A DNA stretch of 64,000 nt from Pluralibacter gergoviae ATCC 33028 = NBRC 105706 (lineage in GTDB: Bacteria; Pseudomonadota; Gammaproteobacteria; Enterobacterales; Enterobacteriaceae): contig NZ_BCZS01000006.1 in assembly GCF_001598855.1 (NCBI RefSeq), positions 164,892 through 228,891 on the forward strand, given 5' to 3'. Made by a program: the position numbers and the translations under genes. The stretch's first letter is position 1. Every line of letters starts with the position of its first letter. Under the pieces are notes generated by a model. It made no database searches and was not told where the DNA came from. It saw only the letters and a program-made list of their open reading frames with translations. Positions 9,011-21,656 of the stretch are shown piece after piece.

Positions 9011-9035
9011 TTCACCTGCACGGGGTACGCCTTCA

Positions 9036-9815
9036 TTACAGCCCTTTTGTGCGGTCCCTCATGATCAGTTGGCTGCCGAGAACCAGCAGGAGGGAGAAGA
9101 TCAGCAGGATGGTCGCCAGGGCATTCACTTCGGGCGAAACGCCAACCTTAACCATAGCGTAAATTTTGAGAGGCAAAATTTCGTAGCTCGGTCCGGTAAC
9201 GAACGAAGAGACCACAACGTCGTCCATTGACAGCGTAAAACTCAGCAGCCAGCCGGCGGCGATGGCCGGCAGCGCCAGGGGCATAATGATTTTGCGCAGG
9301 ATAATCAGCTCGCTGGCCCCCAGATCCCGGGCGGCCTCCAGCATCCGCACGTCAAAGCCTTTCAGACGCGAATAGACGGTGACCACCACAAACGGCAGGC
9401 AGAAGGTGATATGTGAGAACAGCAGCGACCAGAAGCCGAGCTGGATGCCCAGCAGCATAAACAGCACCAGCAGAGAGATGGCCATAACAATATCCGGCGA
9501 CATCATCACCACGAACAGCATTCCGCTGACGAACGGCTTGCCGCGAAAGCGGTAGCGGAACAGCGCCACGGCGGTCAGGGAGCCTATCAGCGTGGCGAAG
9601 GTGGCGGAGAAAACCGCCATCGTCAGCGAGTGCTGGGCCGCCTGCAGGAGGCTGTCATTGTTGACCAGCAGCTGATACCACTTCGTGCTGAAGCCCTGCC
9701 AGTTGATGCCAAAGCGCGAACTGTTAAACGAATTGACGATCAAAATAATGATCGGAATATAGAGATACGCGTAAATGGCGGTCATAAAGCCGCCGCGAAG
9801 CAGTCGGCCGATCAT
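9036..9815 (-). CDS. potC: PotC, spermidine/putrescine ABC transporter permease
   Basis: 259 aa (E. coli 264), six predicted membrane helices. The permease signature EAARDLGASELIILRKIIMP (the EAA loop that docks on the ATPase PotA) is near residue 155. It forms the inner membrane channel with PotB. The start ATG overlaps the potB stop by 4 bases (ATGA, 9812-9815), a sign of translational coupling. After potC the E. coli order is broken by the CadB-like gene. Confidence 0.96.
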   Translation of the reverse strand: MIGRLLRGGFMTAIYAYLYIPIIILIVNSFNSSRFGINWQGFSTKWYQLLVNNDSLLQAAQHSLTMAVFSATFATLIGSLTAVALFRYRFRGKPFVSGMLFVVMMSPDIVMAISLLVLFMLLGIQLGFWSLLFSHITFCLPFVVVTVYSRLKGFDVRMLEAARDLGASELIILRKIIMPLALPAIAAGWLLSFTLSMDDVVVSSFVTGPSYEILPLKIYAMVKVGVSPEVNALATILLIFSLLLVLGSQLIMRDRTKGL

Positions 9816-10669
9816 TCCAGCTCCACCTTTTTGTTCAGCAGGCGCGAGGCGCGCCAGTAAATCAGCAGCATCAGGCCCATCACCAGCGTCAGCGTGATGC
9901 TGGTGGCGGCGCCGAACGGCCAGTCGCGAATGTAGAGGAACTGGCTCTTGATTACGTTGCCAATCAGCAGGTTTTTGGCGCCGCCCATCAGGTCAGAGAC
10001 GTAAAACAGCCCCAGCGCCGGGAGCATCACCAGCAGGCAGCCGGCAATGATGCCCGGCATGGTCAGCGGAATGATGATGCGGATAAAGGTCTGCAGCTTG
10101 CCGGCGCCGAGATCTTTCGCCGCCTCAAGCAGCGGCTTGTCGAGTTTTTCAATACTGGAGTAGAGCGGCATGACCATAAACGGCAGCAGGATGTAGACCA
10201 GGCCGATGATCACCGCCGAGGGCGTAAACATGATGCGAATCGGCGTCTCAATGACCCCCAGCCACAGCAGAAACTCGTTGAGATAGCCGCGGGTGCTGAG
10301 GAAAATCTTCAGGCCATAGATGCGGATCAGTGAATTCGTCCAGAAGGGGACAATCAGCAGAAACAGCAACAGCGGGCGCACCTTCTGCGGCAGGCGCGCC
10401 AGAAACCAGGCAAAGGGATAGCCCAGGATCAGACAGGCCAGCGTCGCCATCAGGGCCATGTTCAGCGAGTGCATCAGCACGTCGAAATAGAGCGGATCGA
10501 GCAGGCGCGCGTAGTTATCCAGCGTGAAGACCATTTTGACGAAGTTAGCGTCGTCGCGGGTCAGGAAGCTGGTGGCGATAATCATCAGGTTGGGCAGAAA
10601 GACGAACAGCACCAGCCAGCCGACGATAGTGGCAATAACCACATTCTGGAATTTACTGGTGTTCTTCAT
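9812..10669 (-). CDS. potB: PotB, spermidine/putrescine ABC transporter permease
   Basis: 285 aa from the ATG at 10667-10669 ([13 protein letters not shown]); this start overlaps the end of potA by 17 bases as in other enterics, and a longer frame reaching into potA has no support. Six hydrophobic segments; the EAA-type loop [19 protein letters not shown] is near residue 187. Partner of PotC in the polyamine channel. Stop overlaps the potC start by 4 bases. Confidence 0.94.
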   Translation of the reverse strand: MKNTSKFQNVVIATIVGWLVLFVFLPNLMIIATSFLTRDDANFVKMVFTLDNYARLLDPLYFDVLMHSLNMALMATLACLILGYPFAWFLARLPQKVRPLLLFLLIVPFWTNSLIRIYGLKIFLSTRGYLNEFLLWLGVIETPIRIMFTPSAVIIGLVYILLPFMVMPLYSSIEKLDKPLLEAAKDLGAGKLQTFIRIIIPLTMPGIIAGCLLVMLPALGLFYVSDLMGGAKNLLIGNVIKSQFLYIRDWPFGAATSITLTLVMGLMLLIYWRASRLLNKKVELE

Positions 10670-11771
10670 CGGCCAGCACCACCTCCCAGCTTTCGACCCA
10701 GTTAATGGCCATTTTCTGATTGAGCGAGTGATCGAAATCGGGATCATCCTCGTTGAAGAATTCGCTGACCATCACCATCTTGCCGTTTTCCAGCTCGACA
10801 ACCGATTCGAGGGTCATTCCCTTGTAGTTGCGCTCGCGTACGTAGCCGACCAGGCCGTCAATGGGGTTGTCGTGGTTAATTTCGTCCACGCGCAAATCTT
10901 CCGGGCGCAGCAGGACCTTCAGGCGCTGGCCATTCTCCACCGCAAAATTGACGTCAATATTGCATTCGCGTCCCTCGACGCTGGCGCGTACGCGACGATC
11001 GTCAAGGCGCTCAATCACCGTGGCGTCGAAGATGTTGATCTCGCCGATAAAGCTGGCGACGAACAGATTTTTGGGCTCCTCATAGATCTCGCGCGGCGTG
11101 CCGTCCTGTTCGATTTTGCCGTCGCGCATCACTACGATACGGTCCGACATGGTGAGGGCCTCTTCCTGATCGTGCGTGACGAAAACGAAGGTGATGCCGA
11201 GCTTGCGCTGTAGCGCCTTCAGTTCGTTCTGCATCTGCTTGCGCAGTTTGTAATCGAGCGCCGACAGCGATTCATCGAGCAGCAGCAGGTGCGGTTTGTT
11301 GACCACCGCGCGGGCGATGGCTACGCGCTGCTGCTGGCCGCCGGAGAGCTGGTGCGGTTTGCGCTGGGCAAAGCTTTCGAGCTGCACCATGCGCAGGGCT
11401 TCTTCCACGCGTGGGGCTATCTCTGCGGCGGGCGTTTTCTGCATCCGCAGGCCGAACGCCACGTTCTCAAACACGGTCATGTGCGGGAACAGGGCGTAGC
11501 TCTGAAAGACGGTATTAACGTGACGGTTTTCGGCCGGGACATCGGTAATATCTTCGCCGCCGAGGTAAACGCGGCCTGAGTTAACACTTTCCAGACCGGC
11601 TATCAGACGCAGTACGGTTGTCTTACCGCAGCCGGAGGGACCCAGCAGCGTCAGGAACTCGCCGTGATTGATGGTCAGATTGAGATCGGAAATGACCGTT
11701 TTACCGTCAAAGCCTTTGCAGATCCCCGCCAGCTCGACCAGCGGTGAAAGCGAACGCGATTGTGTATTCAA
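10653..11771 (-). CDS. potA: PotA, spermidine/putrescine transporter ATPase
   Basis: 372 aa (E. coli 378). Walker [10 protein letters not shown] at 44-52, signature LSGGQ at 142-146, Walker B LLLLDE at 162-167, followed by a C-terminal TOBE-type regulatory domain from about residue 240 ([11 protein letters not shown]). It hydrolyses ATP to energise PotBCD. First gene of the operon, divergent from pepT across a 273-base intergenic region. Confidence 0.96.
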   Translation of the reverse strand: MNTQSRSLSPLVELAGICKGFDGKTVISDLNLTINHGEFLTLLGPSGCGKTTVLRLIAGLESVNSGRVYLGGEDITDVPAENRHVNTVFQSYALFPHMTVFENVAFGLRMQKTPAAEIAPRVEEALRMVQLESFAQRKPHQLSGGQQQRVAIARAVVNKPHLLLLDESLSALDYKLRKQMQNELKALQRKLGITFVFVTHDQEEALTMSDRIVVMRDGKIEQDGTPREIYEEPKNLFVASFIGEINIFDATVIERLDDRRVRASVEGRECNIDVNFAVENGQRLKVLLRPEDLRVDEINHDNPIDGLVGYVRERNYKGMTLESVVELENGKMVMVSEFFNEDDPDFDHSLNQKMAINWVESWEVVLADEEHQ

Positions 11772-12044
11772 TTTTTTACTCTGTCCCAGTCAGACGTAAC
11801 GGACGGCGGCCGTTACGGGGTTTGTGGTTAACCACCTTAGAGGTTCGGCACATAATTAAGGGCTGGCATTCTACGGCAATCCACTGAAATCGCCAATCAT
11901 TCTGCGCCGTTCGGGCTACCTTTAATACAGTGACGGGAAATGGCGGGAAAATAATTTTTGTTTGCGGGAGCAAAAGTGACCTGACGCAATATTTGCGCTT
12001 TAGTGCTTACTGATAATATTGTCACAAAAAGAGAGGGTGGCTAA

Positions 12045-13268
12045 ATGGATAAATTACTTGAACGTTTTTTGCAGTACGTTTCTCTGGATACTCAGTCGAA
12101 GCCCGGCGTACGGCAGGTCCCGAGCACTGAGGGGCAGTGGAAGCTGCTGCGCCTGCTCAAAGATCAGCTTGAAGAGATGGGGCTTACCCACGTCACCCTG
12201 AGCGAAAAAGGCACCGTGATGGGCACGCTGCCCGCCAATACCGACGGCGATATTCCGGCCATTGGTTTTATTTCTCACGTCGATACCTCGCCCGACTTCA
12301 GCGGTAAACACGTTAATCCGCAGATCGTTGAAAACTACCGCGGCGGCGACATTGCGCTGGGTATCGGCGACGAAGTGCTGTCCCCGGTGATGTTTCCGGT
12401 GCTGCACCAGCTGCTGGGCCAGACGCTGATCACCACCGACGGTAAAACCCTGCTCGGCGCCGACGACAAAGCGGGCGTCGCGGAAATCATGACCGCGCTG
12501 GCGGTGCTGAAGGCTAAAAACATTCCTCACGGCGATATTCGCGTGGCCTTTACACCGGATGAGGAGGTGGGCAAAGGGGCGAAGCACTTTGACGTTGAGG
12601 CCTTTAATGCCCGCTGGGCCTATACCGTCGATGGCGGCGGCGTGGGTGAACTGGAGTATGAGAATTTCAACGCTGCCTCGGTGACCATCAAGATTGTTGG
12701 CAACAATGTTCATCCGGGGACCGCCAAAGGCGTGATGGTCAACGCCCTGTCGCTGGCGTCGCGCATTCACGCCGAAGTGCCCGCCGAAGAGAGCCCGGAG
12801 CAGACCGAGGGTTACGAAGGCTTCTACCACCTGACCAGCATCAAGGGCACGGTGGATAGCGCGCAGATGCACTACATTATCCGCGACTTTGACCGCAAGC
12901 AGTTCGAGGCGCGCAAGCGCAAAATGATGGAAATCGCCAAAAAGGTCGGGAAGGGGCTACACCCGGACTGCTATATCGAGCTGATTATTGAAGACAGCTA
13001 CTACAACATGCGCGAGAAGGTGATGGCCCATCCGCATATCGTCGACATTGCCCGCCAGGCCATGGTGGACTGCGACATCGAACCGGATATGAAGCCGATC
13101 CGCGGCGGCACCGACGGCGCACAGCTCTCCTTTATGGGCCTGCCGTGTCCGAACCTGTTCACCGGCGGCTACAACTACCACGGCAAGCACGAGTTCGTCA
13201 CCCTTGAAGGGATGGAGAAAGCGGTGCAGGTGATTGTGCGCATCGCCGAGCTGACGGCAAAACGTTGA
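12045..13268 (+). CDS. pepT: PepT, peptidase T (tripeptide aminopeptidase)
   Basis: 407 aa (E. coli 408), M20 metallopeptidase. Zinc ligands and catalytic residues are visible: His78 and Asp80 in SHVDTS, the bridging Asp140 in LLGADDKAG, Glu173/Glu174 in PDEEVGKG, and a late His in YHGKHEF. It removes the N-terminal residue from tripeptides in the cytoplasm. GAGAGGGTGG ribosome site before the ATG; GATAAT at about 12011 is a plausible -10. Known to be FNR-induced in Salmonella, but I could not identify a convincing FNR site here. Confidence 0.96.
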   Translation: MDKLLERFLQYVSLDTQSKPGVRQVPSTEGQWKLLRLLKDQLEEMGLTHVTLSEKGTVMGTLPANTDGDIPAIGFISHVDTSPDFSGKHVNPQIVENYRGGDIALGIGDEVLSPVMFPVLHQLLGQTLITTDGKTLLGADDKAGVAEIMTALAVLKAKNIPHGDIRVAFTPDEEVGKGAKHFDVEAFNARWAYTVDGGGVGELEYENFNAASVTIKIVGNNVHPGTAKGVMVNALSLASRIHAEVPAEESPEQTEGYEGFYHLTSIKGTVDSAQMHYIIRDFDRKQFEARKRKMMEIAKKVGKGLHPDCYIELIIEDSYYNMREKVMAHPHIVDIARQAMVDCDIEPDMKPIRGGTDGAQLSFMGLPCPNLFTGGYNYHGKHEFVTLEGMEKAVQVIVRIAELTAKR

Positions 13269-13284
13269 GGGATGTGAGGATGCC

Positions 13285-13315
13285 GCAGGCCGGGCAAGCG
13301 CAGCGCCGCCCGGCA
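13285..13315. repeat. REP-like unit between pepT and roxA
   Basis: GCAGGCCGGGCAAGCG followed by CAGCGCCGCCCGGCA, an imperfect palindrome of the same class as 2190-2220, located between convergent genes. Confidence 0.75.
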
Positions 13316-13325
13316 CAGGTCTGAC

Positions 13326-14447
13326 TCAGTCCTCGAAGAACCAGTAGCCGCTGTTAACCAGCGCGGCAAGCATGGCGAGGAACGAGGGATCTTCCAGCGC
13401 ATCGCCGAAGTGGTCGGCCTTCAGCACGCAGTGGGCGGCGATGGCCTCCAGCGCAGGGCGGTGCGGGGAGTTCAGCACTTCGCCATTGACGAACACCTCG
13501 TCGCCGATGCGCAGGACCCGCAGTCCGCCCAGGCGCGCCAGGCTGTCGCCCTGGGTGAGCGCGTCGTAGATTTCGTCCGGCTGATAGGGCGGCTCCGGCG
13601 GAGAGACATCCAGTTCGTGGCGCGACTGGCTGATAAACTCGCCGAACCACTGGCTAAAGTTCTCCGGCTGATTAATCATCCCGATCATCATTTCCCGCAG
13701 CCTGTCCATCTCCTGGGGCAGGATATCCGCCGGATGCTCGCGCGCGGGCACGTCCGGATCGGCATAGCGCTGCCCGCCCAGTTCGCGCTGCAGCACGTAG
13801 TCGGCAAAGCCGTTAATCAGCTCCTTGCCGCTCGGGGCGCGGAAGCCGACGGAGTAATTGAGGGAGTTTTCCAGCGAGTAGCCTTCGTGCGGGAATCCCG
13901 GCGGAATGTAGAGAATATCCCCCGGCTCCAGCTCTTCATCAATGATGCCTTCGAAACGGTCAACCTGCAGCAGATCGGGATGCGGGCAGTGCTGCTTCAT
14001 CGGCACCTTTTCGCCCACCCGCCAGCGGCGGCGGCCGGTGCCCTGAATAATAAAGACATCATACTGATCGAGGTGCGGGCCGACGCCGCCGCCCGGTACG
14101 GAGAAGGAGATCATCAGATCGTCAATCCGCCAGTCGGGCAGCGCGCGGAACGGGCGCATCAGGGCGGCGGCGGGCTGGTGCCAGTGATCCACCGCCTGCA
14201 CCAGCAGCGACCAGTTAGTTTCGCCAAGATGATCGTAGCTCTCAAACGGGCCGTGGCTGACCTGCCATTTGCCGTCGAGGTGGCTGACCAGGCGGCTGTC
14301 CACCTCATCTTCCATCGCCAGTCCGGCGAGTTCGTCAGGGCTTATCGGGTCGATAAAGTCGGTGAAGCCGCGCTTGAGCACTACCGGGCGTTTTTGCCAG
14401 TAGCGTTCGATAAATTCGGGCCAGTTGAGCGTTAAGTGATAGTCCAT
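13326..14447 (-). CDS. roxA: RoxA (YcfD), ribosomal protein uL16 arginine 3-hydroxylase
   Basis: 373 aa from the ATG at 14445-14447, identical in length to E. coli RoxA; an upstream in-frame extension is not conserved. JmjC-type 2-oxoglutarate/Fe(II) oxygenase: the iron triad is His125 and Asp127 in GPHLDQYD and His187 in FPHEGY, within IPGGGV and GDILYIPPGFPHEGYS. It hydroxylates Arg81 of ribosomal protein L16 in E. coli. The C-terminal winged-helix part ends SGYWFFED. Convergent with pepT. Confidence 0.96.
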   Translation of the reverse strand: MDYHLTLNWPEFIERYWQKRPVVLKRGFTDFIDPISPDELAGLAMEDEVDSRLVSHLDGKWQVSHGPFESYDHLGETNWSLLVQAVDHWHQPAAALMRPFRALPDWRIDDLMISFSVPGGGVGPHLDQYDVFIIQGTGRRRWRVGEKVPMKQHCPHPDLLQVDRFEGIIDEELEPGDILYIPPGFPHEGYSLENSLNYSVGFRAPSGKELINGFADYVLQRELGGQRYADPDVPAREHPADILPQEMDRLREMMIGMINQPENFSQWFGEFISQSRHELDVSPPEPPYQPDEIYDALTQGDSLARLGGLRVLRIGDEVFVNGEVLNSPHRPALEAIAAHCVLKADHFGDALEDPSFLAMLAALVNSGYWFFED

Positions 14448-14529
14448 ACTGTTATATTCCTGGGCAGGTTTTTGAGGATTATAACGGAAGCGACCGCCGG
14501 GAGATGCAGGCGATGGCAAATATTCTCAG

Positions 14530-15984
14530 TTACAGTTCGCCGCTCTCCGCGTGCTTGTGGCCGAAAATCACCTCCATGCGCGCGCCGCCCAGCGGGCTGT
14601 CGCCGGCGACGATCTTCCCGGCATACTGATCGACGATTTCGCGGGCAACGGAGAGGCCCACGCCCTGGCCGGGGCGCAGCGTATCCACGCGCTGGCCGCG
14701 GTCAAAGACCAGGTCGCGCTTGCTTTGCGGGATGCCGGGGCCGTCATCGTCGACAATGATGTAGAGGTTATCCTCCGTCTGGCGGGCGGAGACTTCAACA
14801 AACTCCAGGCAGTACTTGCAGGCGTTATCGAGCACGTTGCCGAGCACCTCCATAAAGTCGTTTTGCTCGCCGAGGAAGCTAATTTCCGGCGACACATCGA
14901 GGCTGATATCCACGCCCTTGTGCTGATAGACCTTATTGAGGGCGGACGTCAGCTTGTCCAGCAGCGGCGCGACCGGATGCAGTTCGCGGCTCAGCAGGGC
15001 GCTGCCGCTGCGCATGCTGGCCCGGTGCAGGTAGTAGCCTATCTGCTGGGAGATGCGGCTTATCTGATCGAGCATCACCGGCTCCGCCGCCTCCACCGTC
15101 AGCTTATTGCTGCGCAGCGATCGCAGGGTGCTCTGCAGCACCGCCAGCGGCGTTTTCAGACTGTGGGTCAGATCCGTCAGGGTGGTGCGGTACTTATCGT
15201 AGCGCTCGCGCTCGCTCTTGAGCAGGCGGTTGAGATTGAGCACCAGATTGGTCAGCTCGCGGGTGGTTTGCGGATCCAGCGCTTCGCGATGGTGATCTTC
15301 CAGTTCGCGAACCTCTTTCGCCAGCGCTTCAATGGGCTTGAGGCTCCACCATGCGGCAATCCACAGCAGCGGGAGTACCAGCAGCAGGTTTGCCGCCAGC
15401 ACGTAAATAAACCAGCTCCAGACCATATAGGAGCGCTTGAGCTCAACGGGGATCGTATCAACCACCACAATGCTCAGCTCCGGCATCCGTGAGGTGGCAG
15501 GATAAACGTTTACCGCCACCGAGTGGGTCATCTCGGAGTCGTCATCCTCTTCGCGGATCTCATCCAGCTGCGCCTGCACCGCCCGGTTATCGCGCAGCAG
15601 CATGCTGGAAAGACCGACATCGGTTTCGATTTCGTAAAAGCCGTCGGCGTGGAGCCACTCCGGGCGAATGCGCTTTTGCAGCCAGGGCACATCGCGCTGG
15701 GCCCACAGCAGCTTGCCGTCTTTATCGTAAATCAGGGCTACCGTCGGGCTTTGCAGATCGATATTTTCCGGCAGTTCGAGGTGGAGTTTATTATTTTCAT
15801 AGCGGGCGAGCGTATAGAACAGGTTGCTCTCACCGCGCAGCAGGCGAAAGGTGGTTTTATCGAAGCTGACGCTATAGCCCACCAGCGCTACCATGCCGTA
15901 GGCGAGCGACAGCACCGACACCACGGCGGCGGTCGCCAGCAGAAAGCGGACGCGGAGCGAGAGCGGAAGAATTCGTCTGAGCAC
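14530..15984 (-). CDS. phoQ: PhoQ, sensor histidine kinase for Mg2+, acid pH and cationic peptides
   Basis: 484 aa (E. coli 486). Two transmembrane segments (about 17-38 and 190-214) enclose a periplasmic PAS-like sensor that keeps the acidic patch EEDDDSE at 145-151, which binds divalent cations next to the membrane. HAMP follows, then the phospho-accepting His274 in DLTHSLKTP, and the ATPase domain with DDDGPGIP and the G-box GQGVGLSVA. It phosphorylates PhoP in low Mg2+. One base separates it from phoP, so they form one operon. Confidence 0.97.
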   Translation of the reverse strand: MLRRILPLSLRVRFLLATAAVVSVLSLAYGMVALVGYSVSFDKTTFRLLRGESNLFYTLARYENNKLHLELPENIDLQSPTVALIYDKDGKLLWAQRDVPWLQKRIRPEWLHADGFYEIETDVGLSSMLLRDNRAVQAQLDEIREEDDDSEMTHSVAVNVYPATSRMPELSIVVVDTIPVELKRSYMVWSWFIYVLAANLLLVLPLLWIAAWWSLKPIEALAKEVRELEDHHREALDPQTTRELTNLVLNLNRLLKSERERYDKYRTTLTDLTHSLKTPLAVLQSTLRSLRSNKLTVEAAEPVMLDQISRISQQIGYYLHRASMRSGSALLSRELHPVAPLLDKLTSALNKVYQHKGVDISLDVSPEISFLGEQNDFMEVLGNVLDNACKYCLEFVEVSARQTEDNLYIIVDDDGPGIPQSKRDLVFDRGQRVDTLRPGQGVGLSVAREIVDQYAGKIVAGDSPLGGARMEVIFGHKHAESGEL

Positions 15985-15985
15985 G

Positions 15986-16663
15986 CTACTCCTCGCGCAG
16001 TTCGAAGAGATAGCCCTGGCCGCGGACGGTGGTGATCGCGTCCTGCGGATAGCGGGCCTGGATTTTCTTGCGCAGGCGGCCCATCAGGACGTCAATGGTG
16101 TGACTCTCGCGCAGCTCGGCGTCGGGATAGAGCTGCAGCATCAGGGAGTCCTTGCTCACCACTTTACCGCTATTGCGGATCAGCGTTTCTATAATGGTAT
16201 ATTCGAACGCCGTCAGCTTGATAACTTCACCATCGACCGAGAGTTCGCGGCGGGAGAGATCGACCTGGAAAGGCGCGATAGTAATAACCTGCGAGGCGAG
16301 GCCGCTATTGCGGCGCATCAGCGCCTGCATGCGGGCGGCGACCTCTTCGATATGAAAGGGTTTGGTCACGTAATCATCGGCACCGGCGCTCAATACCTCA
16401 ACCTTGTCCTGCCAGCCTTCGCGCGCCGTCAGCACCAGTACCGGCACCGACACGTCGTGGCTGCGCCAGCGGCGGATCATCGACAGGCCATCTTCGTCCG
16501 GCAGGCCCAGATCGACAATGGCGATATCCGGTACGTGTTCGCTCAGATAGTAGTCGGCCTCTCTGGCGTCTTCAGCGGCATCCACCTGATTGCCCAGCTC
16601 CTGCAGCTGCACCTTTAAATGGTGGCGCAGCAGAGCGTTATCCTCGACAACGAGTACCCGCAT
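15986..16663 (-). CDS. phoP: PhoP, response regulator
   Basis: 225 aa OmpR-family regulator. Receiver domain with the acidic pocket VVEDNA near 5-10, phosphorylated Asp51 in [11 protein letters not shown], and Lys101 in VTKPFH; the winged-helix DNA-binding domain spans about 127-223. It activates Mg2+-starvation and lipid A modification genes. The usual autoregulatory PhoP box was not clear upstream; a -10-like TACACT lies on the minus strand at 16695-16700. Confidence 0.97.
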   Translation of the reverse strand: MRVLVVEDNALLRHHLKVQLQELGNQVDAAEDAREADYYLSEHVPDIAIVDLGLPDEDGLSMIRRWRSHDVSVPVLVLTAREGWQDKVEVLSAGADDYVTKPFHIEEVAARMQALMRRNSGLASQVITIAPFQVDLSRRELSVDGEVIKLTAFEYTIIETLIRNSGKVVSKDSLMLQLYPDAELRESHTIDVLMGRLRKKIQARYPQDAITTVRGQGYLFELREE

Positions 16664-16793
16664 GCGTTTTCTCCCTTTCTTCTTTAATGTGCCCAGTGTA
16701 GCGCTGAATGCGCCCTAAGAGCATAGCCCAGCAAAACTAAATACTGGCTCACTGCGGCGGCAGTTTTTCCCGGCTAAACAGACGCGCCAGGCG

Positions 16794-16822
16794 GCGGCAA
16801 GTTGCCGCGCGGTCGCTATACT
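16794..16822 (+). promoter_or_regulatory. Palindrome and -10 element upstream of the 89-aa gene
   Basis: GCGGCAA-G-TTGCCGC (16794-16808) is a perfect 7-bp inverted repeat, and TATACT (16817-16822) is a strong -10 hexamer. The palindrome covers the -35 position, as an operator would. No good -35 is present, suggesting an activator or weak basal activity. Confidence 0.4.
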
Positions 16823-16833
16823 GATAACAGACA

Positions 16834-16881
16834 ATGAGATCTATAAAGCGCGCCCGGCGGAGCCGGACGTCTTTTCGCTGA
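16834..16881 (+). CDS. Possible Arg-rich 15-aa leader peptide
   Basis: ATG at 16834 opens a 15-codon frame, MRSIKRARRSRTSFR, ending with TGA at 16879-16881, directly against the terminator stem that starts at 16880. Six of 15 codons are Arg. There is no strong ribosome site, and the GC-rich hairpin inside it would bias toward Arg codons by chance, so this is a hypothesis only. Confidence 0.25.
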   Translation: MRSIKRARRSRTSFR

Positions 16882-16904
16882 CCAGCCTGTCCGCTGGTCT
16901 TTTT
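16850..16904 (+). terminator. Tandem hairpins ahead of the 89-aa gene (attenuator or small RNA end)
   Basis: First hairpin: CCCGGC-GGA-GCCGG around 16853-16866, followed by TCTTTT. Second: GACCAG (16880-16885), 8-base loop, CTGGTC (16894-16899), then TTTTTATT. The second has a good intrinsic terminator form and lies 22 bases before the ATG of the next gene, on the same strand. Confidence 0.65.
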
Positions 16905-16925
16905 ATTGCTGTAATGTGAGGTTTT

Positions 16926-17195
16926 ATGCTGTGGATGGAACAAGGCTTATATCTGCGGGTCCAGGAGCTTGCCAACGGCCCGCGTCCGCTGCCGCTGCAG
17001 AGCGGATTTAGCGTGGATACGGCCTACCGCGTGCTGGGCTGTTTTAACCCTTCTGAAACGTCTGACGCCTATTATATTTTGTCCAACGATCGGGACGAGA
17101 TTTGGTTTATCTGCAACCGCCATCTGCGCACGGTCGGGCTCTATCAGGAACTGCACGACTTTCGCTTCCGGCTGCCGGAAACGCTGCGCCATTAG
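16926..17195 (+). CDS. Unrecognised 89-aa protein
   Basis: MLWMEQGLYLRVQELANGPR start, ribosome site TGTGAGG 5 bases before the ATG at 16926. No signal peptide, membrane segment or cysteine pair; the sequence looks like a small compact alpha/beta protein rich in aromatic residues (YYILSNDRDEIWFICNRH near 50-67). Codon use resembles the core genes around it. In E. coli phoP and purB are adjacent, so this gene and the acyltransferase beside it are extra. The leader with terminators implies regulated transcription. Function unknown. Confidence 0.75.
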   Translation: MLWMEQGLYLRVQELANGPRPLPLQSGFSVDTAYRVLGCFNPSETSDAYYILSNDRDEIWFICNRHLRTVGLYQELHDFRFRLPETLRH

Positions 17196-17202
17196 TAAAG
17201 GC

Positions 17203-17217
17203 CCGCCCTGAGGGCGG
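17203..17217. terminator. Hairpin between convergent genes
   Basis: CCGCCC-TGA-GGGCGG between the stop codons of the 89-aa gene and the acyltransferase gene. No T-tract on the plus strand; a short TTTAC follows on the minus strand. Confidence 0.5.
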
Positions 17218-17223
17218 AGCCAG

Positions 17224-18171
17224 CTACTTGCCAGCTTTAGATTTTCTGCCGTAGAGATCCGGCTGCCCCGCGGGGCGCGTCTTGAACCTGCGGTGCAGCC
17301 ACATGTACTGCTCCGGCGCCAGCGCAACGGCCTTTTCAATGGCCCGATTCATCAGCGCCGCCACCGTCTCTTTGTCTTTATCGTACAGCTCAGGGCCGAT
17401 GTCAGGGAGGATGACCAGCTCGTAGCCTTTGCCGTCAGGCCTGCGGCGCGGCACGAAGGGGACCACCGCCGGGCGGGCGCTTTTAACCAGCATATAGCTG
17501 CCGGCGGTGGTAGCCGCATCCGGCACCTTAAAGAAGGGGACAAATACGCTGTTGCGCGGGCCGTAATCGTGGTCAGGGGCGTACCAGACGATCTCATCTT
17601 TTTTCAGCGCGCGGATCATGCCCTTCAGATCGTACCTGTCGACCATCGTTTTGTTGGATCGCAGGCGCCCCCGGGTCTGCAGCCAGTCATACAGCGGGTT
17701 ATCGTTGGGCCGATAGACGCCGACGCCGGGATTGAGCATGCCAAAAATACGCGCCCCGAGCTCAAGCGTCAGAAAATGCATCCCGATCAGCAGCACGCCG
17801 CGCTGCTGATCGCGGGCCTGCTGCATGTTTTCATAGCCGCTGATGGTGAACCACTTGCGCACCCGCCAGTCGGGCCAGAACCAGGCGATGCCGGTCTCCA
17901 GCACGCCCATGCCGACGGATTCAAAGTTTTTTCGCAGCCGTGCCTCGCGTTCGGCCTCCGGCAGTTCGGGAAAGCAGAGCGCGAGATTGCGCCTGGCAAC
18001 CGCGACGCGCCCGGGAAGCAGGCGAAGTGCCGCTCTGCCCAGGCCGCAGCCAATTTTACACAGCAGAGGATAGGGGAGGAGTGTGATGCTCCACAGCAGC
18101 CCAATGCCGAGCCACAGGGGCCAGTAGCGCGGGCGCAAAAAAGTAAAAGAGAATCTCGGTAACGTCGTCAT
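17224..18171 (-). CDS. LpxL-family lipid A late acyltransferase (extra copy)
   Basis: 315 aa. The lysophospholipid acyltransferase signature HFLTLE (His132 and Glu137, HX4E) and downstream [24 protein letters not shown] and [15 protein letters not shown] match E. coli LpxL closely, better than LpxP or LpxM. One N-terminal membrane anchor at about 17-38. LpxL transfers laurate to Kdo2-lipid IVA at the inner membrane. E. coli lpxL lies elsewhere on the chromosome, so this is probably a second copy like the LpxL1/LpxL2 pair of Klebsiella, with possibly a different acyl chain. Its position next to phoPQ, a lipid A control system, is suggestive, but no PhoP box was found. Confidence 0.92.
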   Translation of the reverse strand: MTTLPRFSFTFLRPRYWPLWLGIGLLWSITLLPYPLLCKIGCGLGRAALRLLPGRVAVARRNLALCFPELPEAEREARLRKNFESVGMGVLETGIAWFWPDWRVRKWFTISGYENMQQARDQQRGVLLIGMHFLTLELGARIFGMLNPGVGVYRPNDNPLYDWLQTRGRLRSNKTMVDRYDLKGMIRALKKDEIVWYAPDHDYGPRNSVFVPFFKVPDAATTAGSYMLVKSARPAVVPFVPRRRPDGKGYELVILPDIGPELYDKDKETVAALMNRAIEKAVALAPEQYMWLHRRFKTRPAGQPDLYGRKSKAGK

Positions 18172-18392
18172 TGAAGTAAAGCGGGTTCCTGGCCGTCAGC
18201 ACTTTCAGCGCCATGGATAAATATTTCCGTAGGTTTAGCGCTTTTGAGTAGAGTTAAATAGTGAAGTTTAAGCAATTGCAGCGGAATATCTTACCAGAGA
18301 TTGCGAAACGGCGCAGCGATATGCCCGCTACCGGCTCTTTTTGCGCGCTGTTGACGCGAGGTTTAGCGAAAATAAGGCGGGCGGAAAATATG

Positions 18393-18422
18393 GCGCCGCG
18401 CCCCGGTGATGGAGCGCGGCGC
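18393..18422 (-). terminator. Hairpin after purB
   Basis: GCGCCGCGC (18393-18401) and GCGCGGCGC (18414-18422) form a 9-bp perfect stem; on the minus strand CATATTTT follows. Confidence 0.55.
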
Positions 18423-18429
18423 GCGGGGA

Positions 18430-19803
<1,374 letters not shown>

Positions 19804-19806
19804 TCA

Positions 19807-20445
19807 CTACTCCGGAGTTATATGAGCAAGAATTTGTTTGGCCTGAGTGGTCAGGCGATTACGGGAGAACATCAGCTGCAGGCGGCCGCCGCCGACCTGG
19901 TGCCAGAGCACGGCGGCGCGGATGCCGGCCAGCAGGGATGCGCGCACTTTGGCCTGCACCTGCGGACTTTGCAGCACCGCCGGGGAGCCGGTGACCTGGA
20001 TGCGCGGCCCCAGCGGGCTAATCACATCGACGTAAATGGCGGCCATGGCGCTGAGCAGCGTTTCTGACTGCAGATCGAAATGCTCCAGCTGGCGCTGCAG
20101 TCCGGCAATGCGGTTGCCGAGGGTGTCCATCGCGCTACCGGCGGCGGAGAGCTTGCGCTCCAGCACCATCAGGCTCAGCGTATAGCGGGTCAGTTCCGCG
20201 TTAAGACCCTGGCGGCTGCTGGCATTGAGCACGCCGAGCAGCGTTTCCAGCCCGAGGCGAAGATTGGCTTCGCTGCCCCCGAACACGCCGAGGGACGAGT
20301 CCGGGTTCAGATCGATGACGCTGTTGAGCGACACGTGCAGCGCGTCGCTGTCGCAGTGTCCCTGATGGGCCAACTGCTGCACCAGACGGGCCGACTGGCA
20401 GATGCCCGCCAGCGCCAGGGTGATGTCGTAGTAGTTCTTCGCCAC
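19807..20445 (-). CDS. hflD: HflD, high-frequency lysogenisation protein homologue
   Basis: 212 aa (E. coli 213). All-helical protein starting [27 protein letters not shown]; no catalytic motif. In E. coli it is a membrane-associated protein that interferes with phage lambda CII; its host role is unclear. It sits between mnmA (24 bases upstream) and purB (6 bases downstream), as in E. coli. Confidence 0.95.
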   Translation of the reverse strand: MAKNYYDITLALAGICQSARLVQQLAHQGHCDSDALHVSLNSVIDLNPDSSLGVFGGSEANLRLGLETLLGVLNASSRQGLNAELTRYTLSLMVLERKLSAAGSAMDTLGNRIAGLQRQLEHFDLQSETLLSAMAAIYVDVISPLGPRIQVTGSPAVLQSPQVQAKVRASLLAGIRAAVLWHQVGGGRLQLMFSRNRLTTQAKQILAHITPE

Positions 20446-20469
20446 GTGCTTTCCTTGTTCTGCTGTGTG

Positions 20470-21582
<1,113 letters not shown>

Positions 21583-21656
21583 TTACTCACAACTATGAAC
21601 TTCGAGGCGGCGTATTCTAGCACGCGGCCCCGAGGTTGACACCCTTATGTGACGGG

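Noticed and set aside
11772..12044. FNR site for pepT
   Set aside because: No TTGAT-N4-ATCAA match within two mismatches; only CGCAATATTTGCG-type sequence.
16664..16760. PhoP box for phoPQ autoregulation
   Set aside because: No pair of GTTTA-type hexamers at 5-base spacing on the minus strand; only degenerate fragments such as AGTTTT.
18172..18290. PhoP box upstream of the LpxL-like gene
   Set aside because: A single GGTTTA at about 18233 lies on the opposite strand, and its partner hexamer is poor.
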